From assembly GCA_026168805.1 (NCBI GenBank), contig JAPFDS010000056.1, positions 1 to 64,000 of the forward strand: a stretch of 64,000 bases of DNA. Direction: 5' to 3'. The position numbers and the translations under genes are program-made. Numbering within the stretch: position 1 is the first letter of the stretch; each line of letters starts with the position of its first letter. A model generated the notes under the pieces. That model was not told the DNA's origin. It saw nothing but the letters and a program-made list of their open reading frames with translations, and did not search any database. This document shows, one piece after another, positions 27,089-36,458 of this stretch. The stretch comes from Caryophanales bacterium. Lineage in GTDB: Bacteria; Bacillota; Bacilli; Bacillales; Amphibacillaceae.

Positions 27089-27784
27089 ATGTTTCGCATT
27101 TTATTAATAGAAGATGATGAGAGTTTATTTAACGAAATACAAGAACGACTTGGGCAGTGGTCATTAGAGGTACACGGAATTGATGACTTTTCCCAAGTGA
27201 TGGAATCATTTACGCGTGTACAGCCAGATCTCGTCATCATTGATATTCAACTGCCGAAGTTTGATGGATTTCATTGGTGCAGGATGATTCGAACCCATTC
27301 AAACGTGCCGATTATCTTTTTATCTTCCCGTGAACACCCGACAGACATGGTGATGGCGATGGAATTAGGAGCAGATGATTATGTACAAAAGCCGTTTCAT
27401 TTTGAAGTGCTCATTGCTAAAATTCAAGCTGTGCTCAGACGTGTCTATAATTACAATACGGAACAAATAAGTTTGCAAACATGGAATGGTGCGACAGTCG
27501 ATTATGGAAAAAACACTGTTACAAAAAATGAAGCGACAATCGAATTAACGAAAAATGAAATGTATATTTTACGTATTTTACTCGAGCAAAAACAATCCAT
27601 TGTTTCCAGAAATGAATTAATTGAACGGCTTTGGGATGATGAACGGTTTGTTAGTGATAATACGTTAACCGTTAACGTAAATCGGTTGCGAAAAAAGTTA
27701 GCGGACGTGCATATGGGCCACTTGATTGAAACAAAAGTTGGTCAAGGATATATTGCGTTAGAAGAGGCTGGGATCAATGATTAA
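27089..27784 (+). CDS. bceR: Response regulator, BceR-like (OmpR family)
   Basis: A 231-residue OmpR-type response regulator. The receiver domain has the acidic pair EDD at 8-10, the phosphorylated Asp52 in VIIDIQLP and the lysine in VQKPFHF. The C-terminal winged helix contains RNELIERLWDDERFVSDNTL, the pattern of BceR-type regulators. The ATG at 27089 is used, with GTGGTGAGAG upstream. It overlaps the kinase gene by eight bases. It should activate bceAB in response to peptide antibiotics, through the palindrome at 28771. Confidence 0.9.
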   Translation: MFRILLIEDDESLFNEIQERLGQWSLEVHGIDDFSQVMESFTRVQPDLVIIDIQLPKFDGFHWCRMIRTHSNVPIIFLSSREHPTDMVMAMELGADDYVQKPFHFEVLIAKIQAVLRRVYNYNTEQISLQTWNGATVDYGKNTVTKNEATIELTKNEMYILRILLEQKQSIVSRNELIERLWDDERFVSDNTLTVNVNRLRKKLADVHMGHLIETKVGQGYIALEEAGIND

Positions 27785-28778
27785 ACGGTTCTTGATTGAA
27801 CGACGTAGTTGGATTTTGCTTGTTCTCTTTATTCAAAGTTTATTTCTGTTCATCGCCTGGATTGATCCTGCCATTCCCATCGCATCCATTGCTTATATTG
27901 TATTTTTATCCCTCATTATTGTTATTGTTTTTCTTGTGATTCGGTTTTATAAAGAAACATCTTTTTATAGAACGCTTGAGGACAGTGATCACTCAGTCTA
28001 TCAATTGGATAAAGAAGTGAAACGACCATTTGAGAAAATTGTGTATGAACATTTTCGTACACAAGAAAACGAATATGCTCTTGAAAAGCGTGAAAATCAA
28101 TATTATTTGGAACAAGAAAAAGATGAATTAATGGCTTGGATCCATGAAGTAAAAACGCCATTAACGACAATAAAATTGATGGTCGATCGAGTAGACAATC
28201 GGATGCTTAAGCAACAACTCATGGTTGAATGGCTCCGGATTGATTTATTGCTCGATCAACAATTGCATCAAAAGAGAATCCCTTTTATCGAAAATGATTA
28301 TTCGATTCAGAAGCTCAATCTTGAATCACTCATCAACAAAGAAATCAAACACCTGATGTCTTGGTGCATCCAAAAAGGAATTGGATTTGATCTCTCTATT
28401 CAAGCAAAGGATGTATATAGTGACGAAACATGGCTTCGATTTATCATTCGGCAAGTAGTGACGAATGCTGTTAAATATAGTGATGATGGTGATATTACGA
28501 TTACAAGCAAATTGAAAAATGATCAACTGCAGCTCACGATTCAAGATGCTGGAAAAGGAATTGCAGCGAAAGACATTCCTCGTATTTTTGATAAAGGATT
28601 TACGTCAACATTGGAAACGAGAGATCAAGCAGCTACAGGTATGGGGTTATATTTAGTGAAAAAAGTAGCTGAACATTTACGAATTACGATTGATGTGCAG
28701 TCCGTATTACATGAAGGAACTACTGTGAAAATAATATTCCCAAAAAAGAATGAAGTTGTAGGGATGATGAGCATGTGA
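27777..28778 (+). CDS. bceS: Intramembrane-sensing histidine kinase, BceS-like
   Basis: A kinase of 333 residues with two N-terminal helices (about 11-29 and 33-56) separated by only a few residues outside, the mark of kinases that sense through a partner ABC transporter. His123 in [17 protein letters not shown] is the phosphoacceptor. The catalytic domain has the N box ([13 protein letters not shown]) and the G box (GMGLYLVKK). It is coupled to the bceR-like gene and stands directly upstream of bceAB, so it should respond to drug-loaded BceAB. Confidence 0.9.
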   Translation: MIKRFLIERRSWILLVLFIQSLFLFIAWIDPAIPIASIAYIVFLSLIIVIVFLVIRFYKETSFYRTLEDSDHSVYQLDKEVKRPFEKIVYEHFRTQENEYALEKRENQYYLEQEKDELMAWIHEVKTPLTTIKLMVDRVDNRMLKQQLMVEWLRIDLLLDQQLHQKRIPFIENDYSIQKLNLESLINKEIKHLMSWCIQKGIGFDLSIQAKDVYSDETWLRFIIRQVVTNAVKYSDDGDITITSKLKNDQLQLTIQDAGKGIAAKDIPRIFDKGFTSTLETRDQAATGMGLYLVKKVAEHLRITIDVQSVLHEGTTVKIIFPKKNEVVGMMSM

Positions 28779-28794
28779 CACGATTGTCACATGC
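28771..28794. promoter_or_regulatory. BceR-type operator in front of bceA
   Basis: A perfect 10-base inverted repeat, GCATGTGACA (28771-28780) and TGTCACATGC (28785-28794), with four bases between. The TGTGAC/GTCACA symmetry matches what is known for BceR-family binding sites. It overlaps the kinase stop codon, and a TTGAAT that could be a -35 starts 17 bases beyond it. A role as an mRNA hairpin is also possible. Confidence 0.7.
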
Positions 28795-28869
28795 TTTCGT
28801 TATTTGTTCGTTGAATCGAAGGACAATCCAACTAATAAATTTTACGATAGATATGTAGGAGGTACGAAT

Positions 28870-29625
28870 ATGTTACGTGCAAATAATATTCATAAAAGTT
28901 ATGGGAGTCGAAAAAATAAACACTATGTTTTAAAAGGAATCGACCTCGATATTCAATCGGGTGAGTTTGTTGCGATTATGGGGGCTTCTGGTTCTGGGAA
29001 AACGACGCTGTTAAATGTCCTGTCTTCCATTGATCGTTTAGATGAAGGGTCGATACGAATAAACGACGAAGAGCTGACAGAGATGAATGATCAAACGCTA
29101 GCTGAATTTAGAAAGAATCATCTCGGCTTCATCTTTCAAGAGTATTATTTACTAGACACACTTACTGTAAAGGAAAATATTTTACTTCCTTTATCTGTAC
29201 AACATATGTCTAAAAAGGTTGCTGAAGAGGCTTTTCAACGGATTGCAACCGAACTCAGTATTTTGGACGTTGCGTATAAATATCCAAATGAACTATCTGG
29301 TGGACAACAACAAAGGACATCTGCAGCAAGAGCAATGATTCACGAACCTGCCATCGTATTTGCAGACGAACCAACAGGAGCACTGGATTCCAAAGCTGCA
29401 TCTGATTTATTGCAGCATATTCGAGTGTTACATGAGCAGAACAACTCGACAATTGTCATGGTTACCCATGACCCAGTCGTAGCGAGTTACTCATCGAGGG
29501 TTGTATTTATCAAAGATGGGCGCATATATGCACAGATGTATAAAGGTACTGAGGCAAGGGAGCAATATTTAACAGATATTTTAAAAACACAAGCTGTATT
29601 AAGCGGAGTACATTATGAAACATAA
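28870..29625 (+). CDS. bceA: Peptide-antibiotic ABC transporter ATPase, BceA-like
   Basis: The ATPase of a BceAB-type transporter, 251 residues. Walker A is GASGSGKTT, the signature is LSGGQQQR, Walker B is IVFADEPTG and the switch is VTHDP. These transporters remove antimicrobial peptides from their lipid targets and signal to the BceS-type kinase. The ATG at 28870 follows TAGGAGG by seven bases. It overlaps the permease gene by 11 bases. The residue choice [11 protein letters not shown] is typical of the MacB/BceA branch. Confidence 0.92.
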   Translation: MLRANNIHKSYGSRKNKHYVLKGIDLDIQSGEFVAIMGASGSGKTTLLNVLSSIDRLDEGSIRINDEELTEMNDQTLAEFRKNHLGFIFQEYYLLDTLTVKENILLPLSVQHMSKKVAEEAFQRIATELSILDVAYKYPNELSGGQQQRTSAARAMIHEPAIVFADEPTGALDSKAASDLLQHIRVLHEQNNSTIVMVTHDPVVASYSSRVVFIKDGRIYAQMYKGTEAREQYLTDILKTQAVLSGVHYET

Positions 29626-31564
29626 ACAACTCATCTTTAAAAATGTAAAACGAAACATTCGTCATTACTTTGTATATATCTTTGCATTAACGTTTAGTGT
29701 GGCTCTGTATTTTACCTTTGTTACGCTGCAATATGACGTGTCATTAGAAGCATTGAATGATTTAGTAGAAGCCTCGTCTGTCATCCAAGTCGGTTCAATA
29801 TTTCTCGTGTTCATTGTGCTTATTTTTCTCATGTATGCAAATAATTTATTTGTCCGTAGGCGTAGTAAGGAGCTTGGCATCTATCAACTCGTAGGAATGA
29901 CAAAAAAGCAAATTTTTCGTTTACTTGTGAAAGAGAATATGCTGATCTTTGGTAGTTCTGTGCTCGCTGGTATATTTATCGGGTTTGCCTTTTCCAAATT
30001 ACTCGTCATGATTTTATTTACGTTTATCCAAATTGAAACCATTACATCCCTGCATTTCTCAATGGAGGCATTCATTCAAACATTGCTAGTCTTTACTGGT
30101 ATATTTTTCGTCATTTGTATGATGAATCATTTGTTCTTAAAACGTCAAAGTATCCTCCATTTATTTCAGAAAATGTCCACAAATGAACAGAAAGATCCAC
30201 GGATTACTGTTTCGACAAGTATTCAAGCAGTGCTGGGAGTTGCCTGTATTGGGATTGGGTACTTTTTATCAACGAAGCTATTTAGTGGAGACTTCTCTGG
30301 ATACGGAATCTTTTATGCGATGTTTGCGATTGTAGCCTTGATCAGTGTTGGAACGTATTTATTTTTTAGAGGTTCTATCGGGGTGCTGTTACAACTCATT
30401 CGAAAACAGAAAGACGGGCATGTATCGATTACGAACGTATTTTCCCTAACGACCATTTTATTTCGGATCAAGTCAAGTGCGCTCTTGTTAACGATTATTA
30501 CTCTGTTATCGACATTAGCGATAACATTAACGTCGATTGCATACATTTCTTATCACTCTGCGGAAGAAAAGGTAAAGGAAATGATTCCTCACGATTTTTC
30601 TGTTTTCACAGATGAGGATGCCGAACAGTTTACAAATGCATTAACAAAACAACATATTTCTTATACAACGCATTATATTCCAGTTAGTCATGCATTTTTT
30701 GATATTAGAGAAGCACTTGTTCCTGGAACATATGACAATATCGATTTGAATGAACATCCGGAATTGCTTTTAAAAGTAATAGAAGATTCAAGCGGGAAGT
30801 TAGCAGAAGACGAAGTGATTTTAACAAAACCTGAAGATTTACTCGAACAAATGCTTGTATTCAAAGATAGTGGCCAAATTACTTTATGTAATAAAGGCAA
30901 TGATGAAGACCTTGTATTGGTAGAGGTACAAAAAGAAAGTGTTCTGCCTTCACGCTTATCAGAAGGATTTCCTGTTGTGATTGTACATGAAGCACTGTTT
31001 GATCATATTCAATCCGAAGAGGCCCTTACGACTGAGAATGAATTTCCTTTATATATTGGTATTGATCTGAAAAGGAATAGTCACATGGAAGAGGCAAATA
31101 ACATGTTTCATGCACTCGGCTTAAATAAGTGGAAGGGAATCTGGACGGGATTTGAATCTCAAGTAGATATACGCTCAGCGCACTTACAATCGATGGGGCT
31201 TCTGACCTTTATTACTGGGTTTTTAGGATTAACGTTTTTGCTTACTTCAGGATGTATCCTTTATTTCCGCCAAATGAATGAGAGTGATGAGGAAAAGAAT
31301 CGCTTTGAAATCGTCCGAAAACTAGGATTTACCGAAGCGGAATTACTGAAAGGAATTCGATTGAAACAGTTGATGAATTTTGGAATACCTTTACTGATCG
31401 GTTTAATCAATAGTTATTTTGTCGTGCAATCCAGTTGGTTCATCTTCGGGAAAGAAATGTGGACCCCTATGGTTATTGTAATGGTGGTATATACAATGTT
31501 GTATTCAATTTTTTCGTTTTTATCTATTCAATATGATAAAAGGGTTATACGGGATTCGATGTAA
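29615..31564 (+). CDS. bceB: Peptide-antibiotic ABC transporter permease, BceB-like
   Basis: A permease of 649 residues with the ten-helix FtsX-type arrangement of BceB proteins: one helix, a three-helix FtsX block (about 60-175), two paired central segments, a large extracellular domain of roughly 200 residues (about 320-520), and a final three-helix FtsX block. The extracellular domain sets peptide specificity and contacts the kinase. Length and layout are normal. The antibiotic recognised cannot be read from the sequence. Confidence 0.92.
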   Translation: MKHKQLIFKNVKRNIRHYFVYIFALTFSVALYFTFVTLQYDVSLEALNDLVEASSVIQVGSIFLVFIVLIFLMYANNLFVRRRSKELGIYQLVGMTKKQIFRLLVKENMLIFGSSVLAGIFIGFAFSKLLVMILFTFIQIETITSLHFSMEAFIQTLLVFTGIFFVICMMNHLFLKRQSILHLFQKMSTNEQKDPRITVSTSIQAVLGVACIGIGYFLSTKLFSGDFSGYGIFYAMFAIVALISVGTYLFFRGSIGVLLQLIRKQKDGHVSITNVFSLTTILFRIKSSALLLTIITLLSTLAITLTSIAYISYHSAEEKVKEMIPHDFSVFTDEDAEQFTNALTKQHISYTTHYIPVSHAFFDIREALVPGTYDNIDLNEHPELLLKVIEDSSGKLAEDEVILTKPEDLLEQMLVFKDSGQITLCNKGNDEDLVLVEVQKESVLPSRLSEGFPVVIVHEALFDHIQSEEALTTENEFPLYIGIDLKRNSHMEEANNMFHALGLNKWKGIWTGFESQVDIRSAHLQSMGLLTFITGFLGLTFLLTSGCILYFRQMNESDEEKNRFEIVRKLGFTEAELLKGIRLKQLMNFGIPLLIGLINSYFVVQSSWFIFGKEMWTPMVIVMVVYTMLYSIFSFLSIQYDKRVIRDSM

Positions 31565-31597
31565 TCCCATATCAAACGAATATAGGAGAGAATGCTG

Positions 31598-31882
31598 TTG
31601 AGTAAAGAAAAAAAGCATACAGATTCACTCAAAAGATGGTTAATAATGTTTGTGATATTTTTAACAGGACAATTGATATTTATCTTGATTGATGGAACAA
31701 TTTTTGAACCAAACGTAAATCATATAGGCAGCTTTGTAACAAATGCTATCGAGGGGAAGTTCGATTGGTTTACGCTATATCATAGTCCTTTTTTGAAGTT
31801 CGTATCGTTATTGTTTTTCATAATTGTAATTGGAACTGGTGTGAAAAACATTTTGGTTTATTTGTTTCATAATCGATCGTAA
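31598..31882 (+). CDS. Small two-helix membrane protein
   Basis: A 94-residue protein with a basic N-terminus and two hydrophobic segments (about residues 15-36 and 68-88). No family recognised. The start is ambiguous: AGGAGAG at 31584-31590 lies one base before an ATG at 31592 and nine bases from the TTG at 31598 when measured from its GGAG core, so I prefer the TTG. It lies between bceB and the PmtAB-like genes on the same strand, close enough for co-transcription. Confidence 0.6.
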   Translation: MSKEKKHTDSLKRWLIMFVIFLTGQLIFILIDGTIFEPNVNHIGSFVTNAIEGKFDWFTLYHSPFLKFVSLLFFIIVIGTGVKNILVYLFHNRS

Positions 31883-31899
31883 TAGAGGGAGGCCGTTGA

Positions 31900-32082
31900 A
31901 TGAAAAACACTTCAGTTATCGGAGTGGTTGTTGCAGTAGGCATCCTAATACTTTTAAAAGTATTAGGAGTTGGAAGTTCAATGATGCGAATTAGTGATCC
32001 ATTATCAAATAACATTATATTGATTGGAGCTGTTATTGCTGCTGTTATTTTTGGTGTTGTCCAGTTGAAGAAAAATAATTAG
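31900..32082 (+). CDS. Tiny two-helix membrane protein
   Basis: A 60-residue protein made of two hydrophobic segments (about 4-24 and 37-54) with a lysine-rich end (QLKKNN). GAGGGAGG lies eight bases before the ATG, an excellent site that supports translation despite the small size. It follows the 94-residue membrane protein by 17 bases. A 24-base perfect palindrome lies inside the coding sequence. Function unknown; position suggests a helper of the neighbouring exporters. Confidence 0.6.
   Translation: MKNTSVIGVVVAVGILILLKVLGVGSSMMRISDPLSNNIILIGAVIAAVIFGVVQLKKNN
31944..31967. repeat. 24-base perfect palindrome inside a small gene
   Basis: CCTAATACTTTT and AAAAGTATTAGG meet with no loop, within codons for a transmembrane helix. 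Such exact symmetry is not needed for a hydrophobic helix and may mark a protein-binding site or an RNA hairpin upstream of the pmt-like genes. Confidence 0.6.
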
Positions 32083-32139
32083 TACTGTTCATAATATAAA
32101 TTTTATTCATTGGTTTATTTACAAAAGGAGGGATAAACG

Positions 32140-32997
32140 GTGGAATACATTTTACAATTGAAAAACGTAAATAAATCGTATCGAAAAACTAGTTTTCATT
32201 TGAATCATATTTCCTTTTCGATTCCTTATGGGGCAATTGTTGGCTTTATCGGAGAGAATGGTGCGGGAAAAACAACGACGATGGGGACGATTATTGGAAC
32301 CTTACAAAAAGATAGTGGATCAGTGCAATTATTTGGCGAAGAGGTAGAGCAAAAGAATGTCGCATTAAAAGAACAGATTGGTGTTGTGTTTGATGAAATG
32401 AATTTTGCAGGAAAACTTTCTGTGAAGCAGTTAAACAAAGTTTTTAAACGCATATATCACGTATGGAATGAACAGATGTTTTTTTCCTACGTTAAGCGAT
32501 TTTCTTTGCCGCTGGATGAAGCGGTTGAAGGATTTTCTCGAGGGATGTCTATGAAGTTATCTCTTGCTGTAGCACTTTCGCATGATGCGAGACTTTTATT
32601 ATTGGATGAAGCTACGGCAGGACTAGATCCAGTAGCGCGTGAAGATATCATCGAAGAGTTATCTACTGTTGTTGAAGATGGTACACATTCTATTTTACTA
32701 TCGTCTCATATTACGAGTGATCTAGAAGCGATTGCGGATGAACTGATTTTTATTAAAGAAGGGGAAATAGTGTTGCAAGCGAGCACTAAAGATGTCCAAG
32801 AAACGTTTGGGATTATCCATTGTACAGAAGATGAGCTTCAACACTTACGTCCAGAAACAATCATCTGTACTCGGAAAAGGCATGATTTGTTGGAAGTATT
32901 AGTAACGGATACAGAAAAAGTGCCATCTACAATGAACATCATAAATCATACGTTAGACGATATTTCTGTCATGCTCATGAAAGGAGACTTACATTGA
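32140..32997 (+). CDS. ABC transporter ATPase, PmtA/YtrB-like
   Basis: An ATPase of 285 residues for an ABC-2 type exporter. Walker A is GENGAGKTT, the signature is variant (FSRGMSMK), Walker B is LLLLDEATAG and the switch is SSHITSD. This signature and the C-terminal extension resemble the ATPases of phenol-soluble-modulin and YtrB-type exporters. The start is GTG with AAAGGAGGG upstream. The usual GntR regulator gene of such loci is absent; instead a Bce module and two small membrane proteins precede it. Confidence 0.87.
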   Translation: MEYILQLKNVNKSYRKTSFHLNHISFSIPYGAIVGFIGENGAGKTTTMGTIIGTLQKDSGSVQLFGEEVEQKNVALKEQIGVVFDEMNFAGKLSVKQLNKVFKRIYHVWNEQMFFSYVKRFSLPLDEAVEGFSRGMSMKLSLAVALSHDARLLLLDEATAGLDPVAREDIIEELSTVVEDGTHSILLSSHITSDLEAIADELIFIKEGEIVLQASTKDVQETFGIIHCTEDELQHLRPETIICTRKRHDLLEVLVTDTEKVPSTMNIINHTLDDISVMLMKGDLH

Positions 32998-33632
32998 GTG
33001 GCTTGTTTCTAAATAACTATTACTCGATCCGAAAAAGTACTAGAACATCGATTGTATTAGCTTGTGCTGTTTTAATTATTCTCGTATTAACGAAAGAACC
33101 AATAGCGTTACGAGCAGCCTTGTTTTTACCTTTTTTATTAATTCCTGTGCAAGCTTTTGAAGTGTTAAAAACGGATGCTTTATCAGGATGGAATACATTT
33201 GAAGTGACCCTTCCCGTAACAAGAAGACAAATTGTGGCAAGCAAGTATGCGATTTTTATCTGCTTCGTAGCCATCTGTGTTCTCTTAATAGGGACTGTAT
33301 TCTTCTTGACCCATATGTTTTACTATTCTGTGATCGATGCAACATTTTTTAATTTTGGCCTAAGAGGTTTTGGAATTGTATGTTGCTTAGCTGCATCTAC
33401 ATTTCCGTTAACCTTTAAACTAGGGACAGAAAAGTCAGATTCGATTATGATGATGAGCATTGGTTTTACGTTTGGACTGTTTTTTGGATTACTGTTAATT
33501 CTTTCAATGGTTTTAACGGATTCCCCACACTTTGACGAAGTGTTTTCGATGATCTTCGGGGGAGTAGCTGTAGTTTGTTTGCTTGTTTCTTATATCGTGT
33601 CTGTCTTTATTTATGATCGCAAAGAATTTTAA
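32994..33632 (+). CDS. ABC-2 type exporter permease, PmtB-like
   Basis: A 212-residue membrane protein with six hydrophobic segments, of the ABC-2 permease type found in PmtB/PmtD. The LSGWNTFEVTLPVTRRQIVASKY stretch near residues 62-84 is a family hallmark. The TTG start overlaps the ATPase stop codon, with AAGGAGA eight bases upstream, so the two are coupled. The pair probably forms a complete exporter for amphipathic peptides or lipids. Confidence 0.87.
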   Translation: MSGLFLNNYYSIRKSTRTSIVLACAVLIILVLTKEPIALRAALFLPFLLIPVQAFEVLKTDALSGWNTFEVTLPVTRRQIVASKYAIFICFVAICVLLIGTVFFLTHMFYYSVIDATFFNFGLRGFGIVCCLAASTFPLTFKLGTEKSDSIMMMSIGFTFGLFFGLLLILSMVLTDSPHFDEVFSMIFGGVAVVCLLVSYIVSVFIYDRKEF

Positions 33633-33638
33633 CGGAAA

Positions 33639-33674
33639 AAATGAAGCGGCTGAAAAAGGCCGCTTCATTTTTAT
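33639..33674. terminator. Bidirectional terminator
   Basis: A 12-base stem (AAATGAAGCGGC with GCCGCTTCATTT) has an eight-base loop and a T run. It separates the convergent permease and DUF1054 genes. Confidence 0.92.
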
Positions 33675-34294
33675 TCAAATTGTAAAGACATTTGTTGAAT
33701 GGGAATGAGTGTATCGAATATGGATTCAACTTCTTTGAGAAAAGCTTCTCCATCTTTCAAAACAGGATCATCTGAAGAGAATTGTTTACCAATGAGCAAT
33801 TCAGCGCTTTTCACATCTTTAAAACGAGTCAATGTTTTTTCTACATCAATATCTTTCATTTGATCATCAGATTTTTTCATATGATTCATTGAAATATCAA
33901 AATCATTAGGAATCATTTGTTTAAATTGTTCGATTTCCTTTAAGAACAACTCCGCCATTTCTTTCTTATGTGGCAGTTCGTAAATATAAGCTAGCCATAC
34001 GAAGAGCCGATCATCCCATAACCCTACTTGGAAATGAGGAGTCATTTTATAGCCACGCTTGTTATGGCTGAATGCTACCCATGTATCATTTGGTGGGTTG
34101 ACTGTTCTACGAGCGTGTCGTGCAATATGTATGTGCATTTCATTGCCTAGATGTGCTGCTAGGTAATCCACGAGCTCTTCTCCTAGTGCCTGAAATTTAG
34201 GTTGGATTCGTTCTTGAATAGCTTCCATCCGCCCATCTAATCCTTCAATTAAAAAAGAATCAAAATCTTTTTGCTCAAAGCCTGTGAAGTTCAT
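33671..34294 (-). CDS. DUF1054 family protein (YktB-like)
   Basis: A 207-residue soluble protein matching the DUF1054 family of Bacillaceae in length and in its FTGFEQKDFDSF start and HFQVGLWDDRLFVWLAY centre. The biochemical role of the family is unknown. I use the ATG at 34294, preceded by AAAGGAC; a GTG three codons upstream overlaps that site. It is flanked by terminators on both sides, so it is transcribed alone. Confidence 0.87.
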   Translation of the reverse strand: MNFTGFEQKDFDSFLIEGLDGRMEAIQERIQPKFQALGEELVDYLAAHLGNEMHIHIARHARRTVNPPNDTWVAFSHNKRGYKMTPHFQVGLWDDRLFVWLAYIYELPHKKEMAELFLKEIEQFKQMIPNDFDISMNHMKKSDDQMKDIDVEKTLTRFKDVKSAELLIGKQFSSDDPVLKDGEAFLKEVESIFDTLIPIQQMSLQFE

Positions 34295-34360
34295 TTTTAA
34301 CACGTCCTTTCATAAAATAATTATACCATAAACCAACGTGTATCTTAGAGATTCTAATTG

Positions 34361-34408
34361 AAAACTCCCAATGTAGCTGGAAATTATCCAACTACATTGG
34401 GAGTTTTT
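34361..34408. terminator. Hairpin terminator
   Basis: A stem of 16 bases (AACTCCCAATGTAG paired with CTACATTGGGAGTT, plus flanking A-T pairs) extended by an inner TGG/CCA pair, ending in TTTTT. It terminates the lipoprotein gene that reads leftwards from 35273. Confidence 0.9.
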
Positions 34409-34433
34409 ATCCTTATAGATCAATCATAATCAT

Positions 34434-35273
34434 TTACTTTTCCTCTAATTGAGTGAAGTCAATATCTCTTTGAGAGTTAATTTCACCAATTAATTGTGAG
34501 CTATGCTCATTTCCATCGGCATTATAGAGATACAGGTTGTTGTTTGGATCATTGTCATCAGGTTCACCAATTAAAGGTAGTTCTAAAAAGAGTGTTTCAC
34601 TATCGATTCCATCGATAGTAGGTATTTTCACGGCGACACCTTCATGCCCATCTGGTAGTGTCACAATTACGATGCCACTAGGAACTTCGTCTACATCCGG
34701 GACACTCACACCATTTGGAAGGGCGAAAGCTATCCATTTTTCTTTAAACACATTTGAACTGGTATAATTTGTAAGTCCCACTTGTAAGTGTAGGATGTGG
34801 TAGCCATGCTCCTTATCATATTCAAAGCCATCTTTACTTTCACTGGCTGTCCCATGAATTTCTTTGAGATTTAAGTCTTCATCTTTTGTTACGTCATCAT
34901 CCTGGACGATTTCTAAATCATCATCTGTTGCTTCTAATGCTTCATGATCTTCTTGTTCTTTACTCGTAGATTCGTCACCAGTAAACTTTCCAAAGTCCCC
35001 CGAATCCTTGTGATCATCGTCACTATCATCATCTTCACGTTCAGCTTCTTCTCGCTTCTTTCTTTCCTCTTCTTCTTTTTCTTTCCTTTTTTCTTCTTTT
35101 TCTCGTTCTTCAGCTTCTTGATCAGCTGAATCTTCGTCATCAGACTCTTCTATATTTTCTTCCTCATTTTCAGAAAGATTCACATCCTCTTCTTCGGCAT
35201 CTTTATCGCCACATGCTGTAAGGATTAGTAAGAAAAAAATAAAAACAAATGACTGCTTCATAAACCGCTGCAT
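34434..35273 (-). CDS. Lipoprotein with long charged low-complexity linker
   Basis: A 279-residue lipoprotein. The lipobox is LTAC with Cys21. Residues about 25-135 are almost entirely Glu, Asp, Lys and Arg in repeats, including an EKEEKRKEKEEEERKKREE run that should form a long charged single helix or spacer. The C-terminal 140 residues form a globular domain with a signature like HILHLQVGLTNYTSSNVF, of unknown function. The start at 35273 follows GGAGGG by about eight bases. The highly charged linker is in keeping with a cell-wall-spanning spacer and possibly a salt-tolerant lifestyle (inference). Confidence 0.75.
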   Translation of the reverse strand: MQRFMKQSFVFIFFLLILTACGDKDAEEEDVNLSENEEENIEESDDEDSADQEAEEREKEEKRKEKEEEERKKREEAEREDDDSDDDHKDSGDFGKFTGDESTSKEQEDHEALEATDDDLEIVQDDDVTKDEDLNLKEIHGTASESKDGFEYDKEHGYHILHLQVGLTNYTSSNVFKEKWIAFALPNGVSVPDVDEVPSGIVIVTLPDGHEGVAVKIPTIDGIDSETLFLELPLIGEPDDNDPNNNLYLYNADGNEHSSQLIGEINSQRDIDFTQLEEK

Positions 35274-35489
35274 ATGCACCCTCCATCACTTTTTATCAGA
35301 TTTTCGTTAATTTTACCACAACGGGTTGGAAAAATTGTCAAAAATTAGGAAATTGAGTCTTTAGTCTAATTTTAAAGAAAAGGTGATGTAGAAACTCCTA
35401 GGAGAATGGATTTCTGTTCAAAATGATGATATTTTGATACGATGAATGTACTAGAAATGCATAGAGAGTAACGGATGGGGGAAATAAAA

Positions 35490-36347
35490 GTGTTAGGCTC
35501 AATTTTTCAGGAATATTCATTGTTCGAAATTTGGGGGCCACTTTGGTTTGGATTAGCTCTTCTAATCGGTTATTTATATAAAAAATATATTATTCATTCG
35601 CCTGAGTATGACATAGGACCTAGGCATCTAAAATACTTTTACACAGGTCTAATCATGCTGTATATTTTGCAAGGTAGTCCATTTTCAATTATTGCAGATT
35701 ATTATTTGTTTAGTGCGCTGATGGTACAAATGGCCTTAACTTCATTTGTTGTCATTCCATTACTCATTATTGGACTTCCTTTTAGATGGTTTAAAAAATA
35801 TGCCTGGAATCATAAGTTACGTATGTTGATTAAAATTGCAGGTCACCCTTGGGTAACGCTTATTATTTTTAGTTCTTTATTTACCGTCTACTTTGTACCG
35901 TCTATTTTTAATGTGATTCATGTGCATACATTACTGTTAACAATCTATAAAATACTATTGTTTCTGTACGCCTTTTTTATGTGGTGGACTATTTTAAGTC
36001 CGGTACCTCGTTTGAACGAAGTAGGTCCACTTGCTAGAATTTTGTATGTGTTTTTAGCATCACTGGCACTAATGCCGATTGGCTTTTTCTTCTTACTCGT
36101 CCCGACGGCTCACTATCCGGTTTATCAAGCAGTAGCGGGGGAGATTTTCCCAGCGATTACGGCCGTGTATGACCAGCAGTTAGCCGGAGGTATTTTAAAG
36201 TTGATTCAACTCTCAAGTTTTTGCTTTGTGATGTTTAAAATTGTAAGGACTTGGGACTGGCGTGAGGAAGATGAAGGGTATGCGTACAATAAGAATGACC
36301 GGGTTGTACAGGGAATTGTTATTCGTATGGATGATAAAAAAGATTAA
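35490..36347 (+). CDS. ctaG: Cytochrome c oxidase assembly factor CtaG
   Basis: A polytopic membrane protein of 285 residues of the Caa3_CtaG family, needed to mature the copper site of cytochrome caa3 oxidase in Bacillus. It has about seven helices and conserved histidines and methionines in FVPSIFNVIHVHTLLLT and FFMWWTILSPVP. The start is uncertain: an ATG at 35475 has no good site, whereas its own codons create GGGGGA nine bases before the GTG at 35490, which I prefer. No oxidase structural genes are in the window; heme O synthase (ctaB) lies 7 kb away. Confidence 0.88.
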   Translation: MLGSIFQEYSLFEIWGPLWFGLALLIGYLYKKYIIHSPEYDIGPRHLKYFYTGLIMLYILQGSPFSIIADYYLFSALMVQMALTSFVVIPLLIIGLPFRWFKKYAWNHKLRMLIKIAGHPWVTLIIFSSLFTVYFVPSIFNVIHVHTLLLTIYKILLFLYAFFMWWTILSPVPRLNEVGPLARILYVFLASLALMPIGFFFLLVPTAHYPVYQAVAGEIFPAITAVYDQQLAGGILKLIQLSSFCFVMFKIVRTWDWREEDEGYAYNKNDRVVQGIVIRMDDKKD

Positions 36348-36375
36348 TATAAACAAACATCGACGATATTTTCTC

Positions 36376-36414
36376 CACGCCACTACAACATGTAGCTGTA
36401 GTGGCGTGCTTTGT
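36376..36414 (+). terminator. Terminator after ctaG
   Basis: A perfect 12-base stem (CACGCCACTACA with TGTAGTGGCGTG) with a nine-base loop follows the ctaG stop by about 30 bases. The T run is short. Confidence 0.8.
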
Positions 36415-36458
36415 TACGGTAATATTAAATGAATACGTTTGTTTTCAGGAGGAATAAA

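Noticed and set aside
34944-35129. A plus-strand frame made almost only of Phe, Leu and Ser
   Set aside because: It is the complement of the Glu/Lys repeat of the lipoprotein gene. It looks like a membrane helix only because GAA/AAG codons read as TTC/CTT.
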